The notes beneath the pieces are model-generated. The model searched no databases. It saw nothing but the letters and a program-made list of their open reading frames with translations, and was not told the DNA's origin. From the IMG/VR virus record IMGVR_UViG_3300041432_000006, positions 1 to 42,841 of that record: a DNA stretch of 42,841 nucleotides; one strand, given 5' to 3'. Source of the DNA: a virus. A program made the translations under genes and the position numbers. This document shows, one piece after another, positions 17,201 through 26,004 of this stretch; the first letter of the stretch is position 1, and each line of letters opens with the position of its first letter.

Positions 17201-19208
17201 AATGCCAAGCAGCATATTTTACGATATGCTTCGCATGAACCAACAAAATGGTGTTCAAGTGTATCCTCAATTTTTGGATACCTTATTCGTCAATCAATTA
17301 CAATCATTAGAAACTTCCGTGGAAGTTATAGAAGCTCAAATAAGATTGGACTGCGCCCTATTAGGAAAAGTAACAGATAATGATTGCTATTCTGTAATAA
17401 GAGGACTTCTTGGCGGTGCTCAAAACAACAACTCGCTCGGAGAAACTGGCAATTTTACATTTCTTACCGATGAAACAACTGGCAACATTTTAGCTTTCAA
17501 TGCGCTTTATACGGAAGCTAATCCAGATGCTAAACTATCTCAAATCAATAACACTATAGAAGGACAATTACAAACCCAAGCAGGCATAAACAACCTTTTC
17601 AATTCAGTTTCTCGTGCGGCTTTTATAGTCACGTCAGCGTCAGTAAATAACTTACTCACCAAACAACAATCAACCAACCCTACCATATCACCAACAGCAC
17701 AAACAAGAATAAATACGCTACAACAATATTTGCAAACCAAAACAGGGCAACAGGTAAATATCGATCAGTTCGAATCTCCAAACGCATCATTGGCTCAAAG
17801 AAACCCATCAGCCATGGTGCCAGATATATTCAAAATAACAAACGATATTGCTACTCAATTATCACAAAGACAAAAGCTTGTCAAACAACTATATAGCGCT
17901 GTGAAAAATGCAAATGAAGCCGTGTCGCTAAATAGCACTACCAATACATCAAATGCAGCCAATAATCTATTGATTTCTAATTTTTCACCAAACTCTCAAA
18001 TACCAGAAATATTTGAGGAAATGATTGAAGACGAATCATATGACGATTTGGGTCCTGGCTCTGGAAAGAGATACGTAATTGAAGACTATCAAATTTTGAG
18101 TTTCAATATACGGGAAGTTCCGCCAGAATTTACAATGATTCAAGTGAATGGTCAATTGGATTTATTTTTGCCAAATGACCAATTGCCAAATGATTTAGGG
18201 ACCAATCCAGTATCTGGACAAAGCGGTGGCAATGCGCTTATCACGGCAGCTGCCGTGGATTACGATATGTGGCGCATGTATGGATTTAGAAATACTTCAT
18301 CTGTTATGGCACCGTTCTTAAGCGATCCTAATTCACAATGTGCGCCATATGCAGCTTCAATACTTAGCCGCAATAGAAAGAATATTCTACAAGGAAATAT
18401 AACTATTATAGGAAACGAGTATGCTCAAGTTGGTGATACAATTTATTTGAGAAGCCGAGATTTGTTATTCTATGTTTCACAGGTAGGGCAAAACTTCCAA
18501 TACGGCGCACCAGGATCATTCTCAACAAATCTAACGCTTACCTATGGTCATTGTCCAGGCGAATATATTCCAACAACATTAGACGTAATTGGAAAACTAC
18601 TATATAATAATCGAAGTAATACTAATTATATAAATTATCGTCAAAATAATGCTGGCAATCAACAACCAGTCGGAGTTATCATTATCGACAATCGCACAAC
18701 TGATCCTGAATCTCAAATTCTTGGAGGAACTTATGGAACTCAAAATGCCAAAGTTCTGAATGATATATTATACACCACATATTATGCAATTCAATCAAAT
18801 CAAGACCCAAATAATAACATTTCAGCCAATGTTGAAATAAGAGTATTTTATAATAGCACTTCGGGTGCGGTAAATTCAACTTTGACAACAGCAGCTCAAA
18901 CTATAAATCAAATGCTTATTGGACAATATCAATATCAGCAAATGTCGCCTTTTACAACTGGTGGCAACTTCTTACAACAGTCTAATATAACTGTTGGAGG
19001 AACTGCAAATGTTGATACTTCTGGCATGAACGAACAACGCTCGCCATCTCAAAAGGCTATCGATATGATTCGCAATATCATGTCTACGTCAAGTACGCCT
19101 AATGGCGCGCCAACGACAAGCCAAACGATAAATCAAGTGCTCTTTAGTTATATAATCGATATATGGATTACTTTTACATATACAGCCAACCCTTCAACTC
19201 AGCAATAA
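14283..19208 (+). CDS. Giant baseplate hub protein (gp27 / late control D-like)
   Basis: A 1641-residue protein that probably forms the central hub joining tube and spike. Hub-type segments are spread out: HVFIKSKARLDN near residue 430, a GVVTEANSSYSNGSYNTTVS strand pair leading to SGRDMTYYLELG near 540, and a closing barrel near 1380-1430 (AQVGDTIYLRSRDLLFYVSQ, then STNLTLTYGHCPGEYIP). This order matches gp27/gpD-type hubs, but the protein is several times larger, expanded by Asn/Gln-rich helical linkers (about residues 770-860 and 1100-1230). No lysozyme domain is seen. TAAGGA precedes the ATG. The next gene, the spike, starts two bases after the stop. No Asp-Gly-Tyr occurs despite the length. 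Confidence 0.7.
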   Translation: MTSNFLSSLANQLNQYSDANVNRAQDVAVNGNASRLGIMGDITQRNSVFTERKYVQEGYLRTTANNTSAKLMEIMFQEPDITVLVKKRAFCALAENFDLSHMDADEKLFYQASKILFSNKCQQIAAYEALSKINRISEATGTLSTQLIPLVISLTNDLAMSTGNFTTSTPPTITAGTDPTGGGLSALQAAIAKVLNTFAFSNNSFYTTWLTDVSNLFKSKLGPGTGVIEFCNVQNINSNLSLEFGGGSISLQISDPYNMMVITNFDIEKALTDATNPVYNNGVNTFGQSGVDALISLNTGTLNNIRSLRNAGPVQFISNPSTTSSNQVIAVLSNTGDSLNFTFDQSLSLSGGPGNGVVVSSDSLVGGPLGSQGLDPTSEVPLFATIIQNIYSKIQIQLSTPTVSQVNSNTTNYARRKLRLHYNGKQIIQPMDQIHVFIKSKARLDNKISNPMQGPSGLGFLQNLNNTSAGFQSTFSSSFNPNGNANFQLEKALLVGNDFPNWLWTLTRSMFITDNAGVSVFGGVVTEANSSYSNGSYNTTVSGRDMTYYLELGRVNVKPAISVFNGPLYDPLTPFKTSIDAVSNVAASNAFDLLDENKDLLASNSIKFKAGHLYGKQATEQNMNQQDAEQSNFGQIRQVFYAPDGLVYKWKEGIGTLVQFSNSYQIQGDNTIGTVAITKSPYAGQDVMNVISLSITGQPYNYSTFYKAAAEVNGFGRDPQTGQDAAFSFYSSLTRDLTKNNLLWGNFIPFKNLFMSEATFQKVITAQFKINQVNDVVNQQLSTINDLTNQLQSILGISTSNLSLLSKQTTAQSDALVNNLKNQLQAAVNVINMQNQSTLNQYANNLGSQGLSIVGNDVSYDPNSTVNADSGNNSSLSDPSQRKDLRRKVNFLTRRLSWQVRSNEDKNLFIVDDSYDKDYDIQAFEKALDTPQLFESQFVNMLENIKTAAGLLNLEVFCDSQGHIRVRPPMYNKMPSSIFYDMLRMNQQNGVQVYPQFLDTLFVNQLQSLETSVEVIEAQIRLDCALLGKVTDNDCYSVIRGLLGGAQNNNSLGETGNFTFLTDETTGNILAFNALYTEANPDAKLSQINNTIEGQLQTQAGINNLFNSVSRAAFIVTSASVNNLLTKQQSTNPTISPTAQTRINTLQQYLQTKTGQQVNIDQFESPNASLAQRNPSAMVPDIFKITNDIATQLSQRQKLVKQLYSAVKNANEAVSLNSTTNTSNAANNLLISNFSPNSQIPEIFEEMIEDESYDDLGPGSGKRYVIEDYQILSFNIREVPPEFTMIQVNGQLDLFLPNDQLPNDLGTNPVSGQSGGNALITAAAVDYDMWRMYGFRNTSSVMAPFLSDPNSQCAPYAASILSRNRKNILQGNITIIGNEYAQVGDTIYLRSRDLLFYVSQVGQNFQYGAPGSFSTNLTLTYGHCPGEYIPTTLDVIGKLLYNNRSNTNYINYRQNNAGNQQPVGVIIIDNRTTDPESQILGGTYGTQNAKVLNDILYTTYYAIQSNQDPNNNISANVEIRVFYNSTSGAVNSTLTTAAQTINQMLIGQYQYQQMSPFTTGGNFLQQSNITVGGTANVDTSGMNEQRSPSQKAIDMIRNIMSTSSTPNGAPTTSQTINQVLFSYIIDIWITFTYTANPSTQQ

Positions 19209-19209
19209 A

Positions 19210-21219
19210 ATGACCTGCCCACCAAACAAAATGGATATATCTTTACCGCCTGGCGTGCCACGTCTTGCTAGAATTGTAAAATATGATCCAACTGCAGGAA
19301 AAGCAAAGGTCAAATTAGCCAATGTATCGGAAACTATTGTAGATAGTCCAAATATAGAAATATCTATTCCGAATGCATTTTATTCTTCTGATGGTTTATT
19401 TGCTGGCGGTTTAGTTCAAGTAAATACACCAATTACAATTATGCAAGGTGAGGGTGGTAGATGGTTTTTCAATTCATTTCTTATGACAAATGGATTGACG
19501 GCACCAACTCTAACAGCCGGACAATTACTTATTCAATCAAGTTCATTGTGCCAAATAACGCTTGACACCAAAAACAATATAGATATAGGCTCGCCAACCG
19601 ATGGCTTGCATATGTATCTTGATAATAATTCGTCTAAATCTTTGCTTACATCAACGCTCAATAATGTATTTTCTTTTTCGGAAGCCACAAGAGTTGTAGA
19701 TGGAATTGTAAAGAGAGAAGTAAAGAAATTAGCTAACTATCCACCATCAGTAAAACTTGAGTCAGATGATTATTTCTCAGCAATTTATCCGATAGCACTT
19801 GATCCCACTGTCTCTACATCAGGATCCTTCATCAATCAAGTGAAGAACCCTCCATTTGTTGAAGCAAGAGAGATGGTTTATGAGTTTGCGTATAGCTACG
19901 ATGTAAATGATGATCTTACCGAATCTCAATTATATAATAAATCTGGCAAAACATCAGATGCTGTAACTGGTTCATCGACAGCAACCAATAGAAGACAAAG
20001 CCGCGCCGATACGCTTAGCCTAAGCCTTGTAGCACCAAATTTTCTTATGGAGACTGTCAAAGGAACTGTCATTGATATTTTTGGTAATATATTGAATATC
20101 AATAGAGTTCCAATTCCAATTGGTAAATCGCAAGATCTCACATTGAACACTGCCAATGGAAATAATATCACATCAACTGCTTTCAATAATATAAAACAAT
20201 TTGAAAGAAATAGCATCGCATATCATTTTGAGTTAAATGCGAGAAAAAATCTTGGGCTAAATAATACAACCAATAATAATTTGCTAAATATATTGGATTA
20301 TAATTCTGATGCAGATTACGCTCGTATTAGAAGCAGATTTTTCTTTGATATTGATAAGGAAGGGCAATTCAAGTTGAATGTTCCAGCATCAAGTGAAACT
20401 GGAAATATTGCATTGCTTGCTCGTTATGAAAACTATTCTACCCTTGGCCCGGAAGAAAATGGCAATCCTAATAAGTTATTTTATCGTCAAGATAATTTAG
20501 ATATATTCTTGGACTCATTCTCAACGCAAGATATAACGGTGCTTACGGATGGCGGTGCGGTTGCAACACCAATCGATAGAATAACTGGCAGCCATATTAT
20601 GAAGGGAATGCCATTCCATTCAATCACCAATAGCTTGCAGATGTTTCAACCTACGATAGCCTCACAGGTGCTAAACTTCCAATACAACGAAGCAGTTGAT
20701 TTGTCGGCTATTCCAACTATTGCTAATGTTGTTAGCCCAACAATTAATGTTGGAGGGTCAATGCCAAATGCAGGTGGTAGAAGCGGCTCAATGAACTTTG
20801 ATGGCTCTCTTGAAGTAAGTATTGGCGCTAATACAGTTGATAGGCAATCGCTTTGGCTTGATACTGCTGGCGGTGTGTTAGCTAATGTAGGAAGAGACCT
20901 CAATAATGTTAGTATGGGATTATCTCTTGATGGGGATTTGCTTATTCAAGTTGGCGGCATAGGAGTAGCAAGCGATAGCAGATTTTCAAGCATAAATAAC
21001 GCATATCGTAATGGAGCAGTTGATATTCGTGTCTTGAATAATGGATATGTGTCTATTGTTAGAATTGACCAAAATGGAATTACTGTTGCAACGCCAGGAG
21101 ATATTGTTTTGAAAGGAAGAAACGTAACAATAGCAGCGGAAGGTAATTTGATTATGCAATCCGACAACGTTTCGGTAAATGGACGACCAATAAATTTGTA
21201 TCCAGTAACAAGTATTTAG
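19210..21219 (+). CDS. Baseplate spike-type protein with N-terminal OB fold
   Basis: A 669-residue protein whose first ~95 residues have the OB-fold look of gp5/gpV spikes (RLARIVKYDPTAGKAKVKLA, then GLFAGGLVQVNTPITIMQGE and GRWFFNSFLM). The last ~40 residues are short alternating strands (GDIVLKGRNVTIAAEGNLIM, SDNVSVNGRPINL) as in the triple-stranded beta-helix of spike stems. The middle, about residues 120-520, is longer than in simple spikes and contains repeated small domains. It is probably the central puncturing element bound to the hub, or an adaptor for it. It starts two bases after the hub stop without a clear Shine-Dalgarno, so coupling is likely. No hydrolase motif recognised. Confidence 0.65.
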   Translation: MTCPPNKMDISLPPGVPRLARIVKYDPTAGKAKVKLANVSETIVDSPNIEISIPNAFYSSDGLFAGGLVQVNTPITIMQGEGGRWFFNSFLMTNGLTAPTLTAGQLLIQSSSLCQITLDTKNNIDIGSPTDGLHMYLDNNSSKSLLTSTLNNVFSFSEATRVVDGIVKREVKKLANYPPSVKLESDDYFSAIYPIALDPTVSTSGSFINQVKNPPFVEAREMVYEFAYSYDVNDDLTESQLYNKSGKTSDAVTGSSTATNRRQSRADTLSLSLVAPNFLMETVKGTVIDIFGNILNINRVPIPIGKSQDLTLNTANGNNITSTAFNNIKQFERNSIAYHFELNARKNLGLNNTTNNNLLNILDYNSDADYARIRSRFFFDIDKEGQFKLNVPASSETGNIALLARYENYSTLGPEENGNPNKLFYRQDNLDIFLDSFSTQDITVLTDGGAVATPIDRITGSHIMKGMPFHSITNSLQMFQPTIASQVLNFQYNEAVDLSAIPTIANVVSPTINVGGSMPNAGGRSGSMNFDGSLEVSIGANTVDRQSLWLDTAGGVLANVGRDLNNVSMGLSLDGDLLIQVGGIGVASDSRFSSINNAYRNGAVDIRVLNNGYVSIVRIDQNGITVATPGDIVLKGRNVTIAAEGNLIMQSDNVSVNGRPINLYPVTSI

Positions 21220-21226
21220 AGGTAAT

Positions 21227-21607
21227 ATGACAAATTTAAAAGAAAAAACGCATGTCGTGATGGTAATGCAAGCTAATGAAGCAAAAGAATTGGGATTTGA
21301 AAAATTGGGGGATGTGGTGTTGAATGCCGTTGGACCAATTACTCGTGAAGAAAACGAATTACAATCATACGCTTATACTGAATTGGAAGAAGATACTTAT
21401 AAAAAATTATGGAAAATTGCAATGGAAGTAATTTCTTATCATGACGTTGAATTTCCAGATATTCAAAACATTGATGATGCTGTTAGCGAGCTTGTTGATA
21501 CGGTTATTGCACAAGTGGAAGAAAGCATAGGGGCAAAAGATAAATTAGGAAAGTTTGAGCCAAAAGTTCCCGGTCAACAATTGCAAGTATTTGGACAAAA
21601 CGAATAA
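21227..21607 (+). CDS. Small acidic protein of the baseplate operon, function unknown
   Basis: A 126-residue, strongly acidic and mostly helical protein (runs such as ELEEDTYKKLWKIAMEVISY and DDAVSELVDTVIAQVEESIG). A GAGG Shine-Dalgarno overlaps the preceding stop region. It ends just before a TGATATATA motif, so it is probably the last gene of the block that starts with the chaperones. Size and charge would fit a small baseplate component or an assembly chaperone, but I do not recognise the family. Confidence 0.6.
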   Translation: MTNLKEKTHVVMVMQANEAKELGFEKLGDVVLNAVGPITREENELQSYAYTELEEDTYKKLWKIAMEVISYHDVEFPDIQNIDDAVSELVDTVIAQVEESIGAKDKLGKFEPKVPGQQLQVFGQNE

Positions 21608-21611
21608 TATC

Positions 21612-21620
21612 TGATATATA
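21612..21620 (+). promoter_or_regulatory. TGATATATA late-promoter-like motif before the 717-aa gene
   Basis: An exact TGATATATA directly follows the stop of the small acidic gene and ends ten bases before the next ATG, with no Shine-Dalgarno in between. Arrangement suggests a nearly leaderless transcript, like that proposed for the HNH gene at 8050. Confidence 0.5.
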
Positions 21621-21630
21621 GATTTATACA

Positions 21631-23784
21631 ATGCCCTGTATATCTACCGCAGTAAATGTAAATGTGCCTTCTGGCCCATCAGGCCCGTCTATTCCTGGCT
21701 ATGGTATTCCATCAGCTCCGGCACAAGCACCATTTCACCTAAATAATCCCACGGGCTTCCCAGAAGATCTAAGCGATGTTTATAATTTAATAGAATTGAT
21801 TTTACCTCCTGGAACTGTAAAACCTTCGTTGAATTTGCATAGCGCGAGAGATGTGTTCGATGGCATATTTAGTCTTGTAGATAAATTTTTTCCATTTCTT
21901 ATGTTATATAAGTTTTTCTTGCCTATTTTGAATATTATTGTGTGTTTAATAGAAATAATGTGCGCCCTTCTAAATCCATTCAAATTATCAAGAGCGCTGA
22001 GTCGTTTATTTCGACAATGTATTCCAGAATTTTTGGCAATATTTCCTATCTTTGCTCTCATAATAATGATATTGTCCATTCTAAATCTTATAATATCTTT
22101 GGTATTATATATAATTGGAGAGGTTGAAAAACTTGTTGTAATATTATTAAGAAATATCGCCACAATATCAAAAGCCTTATCTAACGCTGATGAAGTAACG
22201 ATTCTTGCAGCAACTAATAAAATAGGGATGGTGCTTTGTAGTTTTCAAAATTTATTTCTTTTATTATCTATTTTCACAGCAATAATAGATGTAATCAAAG
22301 AAATGCTAAAAGTATTATTCAATTTACCACCATGCGACAGTTCAAATAATAATGACGTGCAATGCTGCACACCAGATGTATGTCCAAGCTTTATAAAGAA
22401 CGATGATGGTCTAAATAGAACAACTGGCACATTCCAGTACTTCAATGCGCTCGATCAAGACGCTAGTTCGGCAATTCCATATTTACCTCCAACGTTCTCA
22501 TTCATAAGTACGGCTAGACCAGAAAGCTGGCAATTTTTCGATTCAGGTGCAGCAATTCAAGATGCATTTTGGAATATTTCTAATGCATATGATTTGCCAT
22601 CGGGGTCTGTTGATATATTTTTCCCAACTGATGCTAACTATACGGCTTCCACGCCAGTATCACAAGTCCCATACACAATAGATTTTAGACTATTTTATAA
22701 CCCAACACAATGGGATTCGTCAAGCACACTTGGCCCACGCTATATCAGAGTTTTAAGTTGCATAGTTCTAAAAGCACCAACGCAACATCTAACTACATAT
22801 AATAATGGAACACAATTTATTCAAAATGGAGTTCTTGAAGTTGCTGGTGGGTTAGCTACCGAAGATGATGGGATCACTCCACTTCTTATAAATGGAACAC
22901 AAGCCACATTAAATAATCTAATTCATTTACAACCAACCGTTTTCATTACAAATCAAACAAGTTCAGAACCTGTTGTTTATAACGATGGATATCAATTTGC
23001 TAATGTAGATTATACATTCCATATAAATTATCCAGTTCTATTGCAAAAAGCTCTTATCACGCTTGGGTGCTTCCCAATAGTTGCCCTAAATAGAACTTTC
23101 GTCAATACGATTTATGGCGGTAATTCTGGTGCTAACGCAGCCATGCTAAATAACCTATTAGCTAATACGGGAACCGAAGGAAGTGTATTTCCTGATGTGG
23201 CAGCTGCACAACAATGCCTTACAACGGCTTTGTCAGCATTACAGAATAATGTGAATGCTCAGTCTGTGGCAGCGTTCCAAGCTCTTACAACGGCTTGCTT
23301 GACAAAACTTAGCAATGATGCCGCGACTGCAATCAATACACTTGTTGGAATTGGATATGATCCATATACAAGCACATTTACAATTAATCCAAGCGTTCAA
23401 TTTACAACTCTTCCAATAGTAATAACAGTAAATCTATTCGAGACTAGCGGTCAATCAATTACATCCAACATGGCGGCTGGCGCTGCTTCCACAATAGCGT
23501 CAAACATAACCGCAGTTGCTTCATTTGGAGTAGTAAGCTCATTTACTTATGATGGTGTTCAAACATTCACAGCCAACCTAACAAGTCCATCGGCAGGTTC
23601 AGGAACATTGCAAATCTATTATGATAATAAGGTTATAAGCACCGTTACCTTACCAGCCGATACAACTGTTGCTCCAACATTGGCAGCTACTGAAGTGCCA
23701 TATTCATTCATCTACTCAACAACAGCTCAAGGTTCTGTAAGAAGAGACGAGGGCGATATCGCAAGAGATGCCGATGCCGCGTAA
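21631..23784 (+). CDS. Virion protein with three hydrophobic (membrane-like) segments
   Basis: A 717-residue protein of unknown family inside the baseplate gene block. A Pro/Gly-rich N-terminus is followed by three strongly hydrophobic stretches at about residues 86-112 (FFPFLMLYKFFLPILNIIV), 133-165 (FALIIMILSILNLIISLVLY) and 205-230 (FLLLSIFTAIIDVI). They are separated by basic loops and followed by a Cys-rich patch (QCCTPDVC) near residue 245. The remaining ~460 residues are a soluble, beta-rich, Thr/Asn-rich region with one Asp-Gly-Tyr (22984-22992). It could be a baseplate or tip protein that inserts into the host membrane for DNA passage. The start lacks a Shine-Dalgarno but has a promoter motif 10 bases upstream. 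Confidence 0.6.
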   Translation: MPCISTAVNVNVPSGPSGPSIPGYGIPSAPAQAPFHLNNPTGFPEDLSDVYNLIELILPPGTVKPSLNLHSARDVFDGIFSLVDKFFPFLMLYKFFLPILNIIVCLIEIMCALLNPFKLSRALSRLFRQCIPEFLAIFPIFALIIMILSILNLIISLVLYIIGEVEKLVVILLRNIATISKALSNADEVTILAATNKIGMVLCSFQNLFLLLSIFTAIIDVIKEMLKVLFNLPPCDSSNNNDVQCCTPDVCPSFIKNDDGLNRTTGTFQYFNALDQDASSAIPYLPPTFSFISTARPESWQFFDSGAAIQDAFWNISNAYDLPSGSVDIFFPTDANYTASTPVSQVPYTIDFRLFYNPTQWDSSSTLGPRYIRVLSCIVLKAPTQHLTTYNNGTQFIQNGVLEVAGGLATEDDGITPLLINGTQATLNNLIHLQPTVFITNQTSSEPVVYNDGYQFANVDYTFHINYPVLLQKALITLGCFPIVALNRTFVNTIYGGNSGANAAMLNNLLANTGTEGSVFPDVAAAQQCLTTALSALQNNVNAQSVAAFQALTTACLTKLSNDAATAINTLVGIGYDPYTSTFTINPSVQFTTLPIVITVNLFETSGQSITSNMAAGAASTIASNITAVASFGVVSSFTYDGVQTFTANLTSPSAGSGTLQIYYDNKVISTVTLPADTTVAPTLAATEVPYSFIYSTTAQGSVRRDEGDIARDADAA

Positions 23785-25462
23785 TACTAGTTATACAATT
23801 GTCAATCCTAATGATGCCAATCAAGCACCATCAACGGTTGTGCAAAATTACGATATTGACATCAATAAACTTTACACCGATTTTATTGTTGAAATTGATA
23901 AAATTAGAAGTCATGTAAGCGTTCAGAATAATCCAAGCCTGCAAAATATAACGAACATAAGTTCCAATACGAATCCAACAAATATAAAGCAAGAACAAAC
24001 TCCGCAAGAAAGCAGATGCCATGCTTTTTATAGACTTCTTGGCTTGCCGGTGTCAGATGGAACAACTTTATATTCTCCAGGATTTGACCAACCAAACAAT
24101 AATAATGCTTCTATAAATAATGCAAAAATCGCAATAGCAAAAAATTTACTAAATAATAAACCACTTGTTTCGCTAATAGATTATAGAGAAAATCAAGCCC
24201 GTGAATATTTATCATATTTTGCAGATCAAGGATTGGATGCCAGCATTTTAGCAATGAGTCTCGGCGAGGTGAGACAATTTTCAGCACCATTGAAAAATCT
24301 TACTGGCCCGTTTGATTCGTCTATAAATCATCAAATTTATTCATCTAGTCTATTACAAAGACTGATACAAAATGTTGTAAATACGGATGGCTCAAAAACA
24401 GTGTATTTAGATAGTAATAGAATTCATATTTTATCGCCATTCATAGTAGATCCAAGAATTGATTTCAATGTGTTTCCAAAACGAAGCACCATAGCTGTTC
24501 CATTTTTACAAGACAAGACACAAACAAGGCTTACCGATGATGTGTATTTGCCAAGGCCATACATAGAGAAAGTTTGCCGCGATAGATTTGATTCGAGCGA
24601 TAAAACAACTTCATATGGCACTTCAATTACCAATATACTCGGCAATATAAAAAGCACTAATTATTACCAAAGCAGTTCTTTATTGCAATCGGCATTTGGA
24701 AACATTAGCAATATTACAGATGAAACTGTTCAATTTGCCAATTATATCAACGCTATACAATCATCTTTGAAACAATTGTATCAAGCCGTATCATCCGTTA
24801 GAATGGTGCTCGCGGCAGATCCAACAAACAATGGCGCAGCTAAATATAATTGGACTCCTATACCAAGCACCAGCGGGCCTGAACAAAGCTCAACAACAAG
24901 AGACCTATATACACAACAACCAAACGATCCAAATAATACTCAATTAGATCAAAACATTATAGCCAATTTATTTCAACAAAGTCTAAACAATATAAGCAAT
25001 AAGCTTACTTCACTTCAAGCCGCTAATATTGGAGGTTTCGCTTTTGATGGCATTGAACTAACGCCGGACCAAAACTCAACCGATGCTTTGGGAGATACGT
25101 ATGTAGCACCAATCGATTCACAAATGAATGAAAGGGCTTCCCTAACCGATGCCGCCAATACTGGAATACAAAACATTGAAAGACTTGTTGGAGAGTTTAG
25201 TGGCATTGGATTAATTGATATTTTCGTTATATCGGCAGCTTTCTGGACGCTTGACAAATCATCTCTCATAAGTTTGCTCGACAGTACTGCTATAAATAGA
25301 ATGCTTACGAATGCCAATTTGCAAGACCCAATAGTACAGTCTGCTCAAAATGGCGCACCAGTAAATGCAGCAACCGCGATAGCAAATTTTCAATCTCAAG
25401 TTTTGCAGATTTATCAAGTGGTTGATCAAATGTGGCTGGATATTCAAATCAATAATAGCTAA
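23768..25462 (+). CDS. Baseplate-block structural protein, family unknown
   Basis: A 564-residue protein that overlaps the previous gene by 17 bases; a second in-frame ATG at 23774 is also possible. It is Asn/Gln/Ser-rich and largely helical, with a notable segment SRCHAFYRLLGLPV near residue 80 and a C-terminal hydrophobic segment around GLIDIFVISAAFWTL near residue 480. It sits between the membrane-segment protein and the gp25-like wedge gene, so a baseplate role is inferred. The overlap implies translational coupling with the upstream partner, and the two proteins may act together. No enzymatic motif seen. Confidence 0.55.
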   Translation: MPMPRNTSYTIVNPNDANQAPSTVVQNYDIDINKLYTDFIVEIDKIRSHVSVQNNPSLQNITNISSNTNPTNIKQEQTPQESRCHAFYRLLGLPVSDGTTLYSPGFDQPNNNNASINNAKIAIAKNLLNNKPLVSLIDYRENQAREYLSYFADQGLDASILAMSLGEVRQFSAPLKNLTGPFDSSINHQIYSSSLLQRLIQNVVNTDGSKTVYLDSNRIHILSPFIVDPRIDFNVFPKRSTIAVPFLQDKTQTRLTDDVYLPRPYIEKVCRDRFDSSDKTTSYGTSITNILGNIKSTNYYQSSSLLQSAFGNISNITDETVQFANYINAIQSSLKQLYQAVSSVRMVLAADPTNNGAAKYNWTPIPSTSGPEQSSTTRDLYTQQPNDPNNTQLDQNIIANLFQQSLNNISNKLTSLQAANIGGFAFDGIELTPDQNSTDALGDTYVAPIDSQMNERASLTDAANTGIQNIERLVGEFSGIGLIDIFVISAAFWTLDKSSLISLLDSTAINRMLTNANLQDPIVQSAQNGAPVNAATAIANFQSQVLQIYQVVDQMWLDIQINNS

Positions 25463-25505
25463 CCGCATAAAATAACATAATTGCAAGTAGTTAGGAGGAG
25501 TAGAA

Positions 25506-25952
25506 ATGTCATTCGATTTGGCTGTGCAAAATGGCGATTTGGTATTGGGTAATAATGGTGATTTTATGACTGTTGTAGATTCACCAAAATGTATCCAAGA
25601 TATGATAAAAATCTGTATTACACCAGCAGGTGGTGATCCTTCATTTCCATGGTACGGTTCATTCGTTTCGAGGGCTCTCGTAGGTTCGGTGTTAGCTCAA
25701 AATATAACTTTGCAAATGGGGCAATCTCAACTTCAAAATGCTTTACAAATCCTTATGCAATTACAAGCCGCCCAAGCTAAATCTGGTCAAATGGTCAGCG
25801 CAGACGAACAAATAAACTCAATTCTTGGAATATCAATTACGCGAGATATGACAAACCCTACTTTTTACAATGTTCAGGTAAAGGCGCTTACAAAAGGATT
25901 TAAACCAATCACAGCATCATTTTCTGTCGCAAATGTAAGTTATAATTATTAG
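25506..25952 (+). CDS. Baseplate wedge protein, gp25-like
   Basis: A 148-residue protein of the T4 gp25 / P2 gpW family, which forms the inner baseplate and primes sheath assembly. It starts with the family's usual hairpin (FDLAVQNGDLVLGNNGDFMT), then a SPKCIQDMIKICITPAGG helix (the family often has 'a-x-q-x-i-x-x-L-x-T-x-x-G'), a GSFVSRALVG segment, and a final beta region on the pattern FYNVQVKALTKG. A near-perfect Shine-Dalgarno (AGGAGG) precedes the ATG, the best in the window. It directly precedes the J-like gene, the common wedge order gp25-gp6 or W-J. Confidence 0.85.
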   Translation: MSFDLAVQNGDLVLGNNGDFMTVVDSPKCIQDMIKICITPAGGDPSFPWYGSFVSRALVGSVLAQNITLQMGQSQLQNALQILMQLQAAQAKSGQMVSADEQINSILGISITRDMTNPTFYNVQVKALTKGFKPITASFSVANVSYNY

Positions 25953-25961
25953 TGATATATA
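25953..25961 (+). promoter_or_regulatory. TGATATATA late-promoter-like motif before the J-like gene
   Basis: An exact TGATATATA begins at the base after the gp25-like stop codon. It is followed by ATA, a short spacer and TGTAGGAA, as at 9121. The ~44-base leader contains several AGGA runs before ATG 26005, which may act as the Shine-Dalgarno. Confidence 0.55.
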
Positions 25962-26004
25962 ATAATTGTAGGAATAGGAATTAGGTATAATAGGATGGCA
26001 TAAT

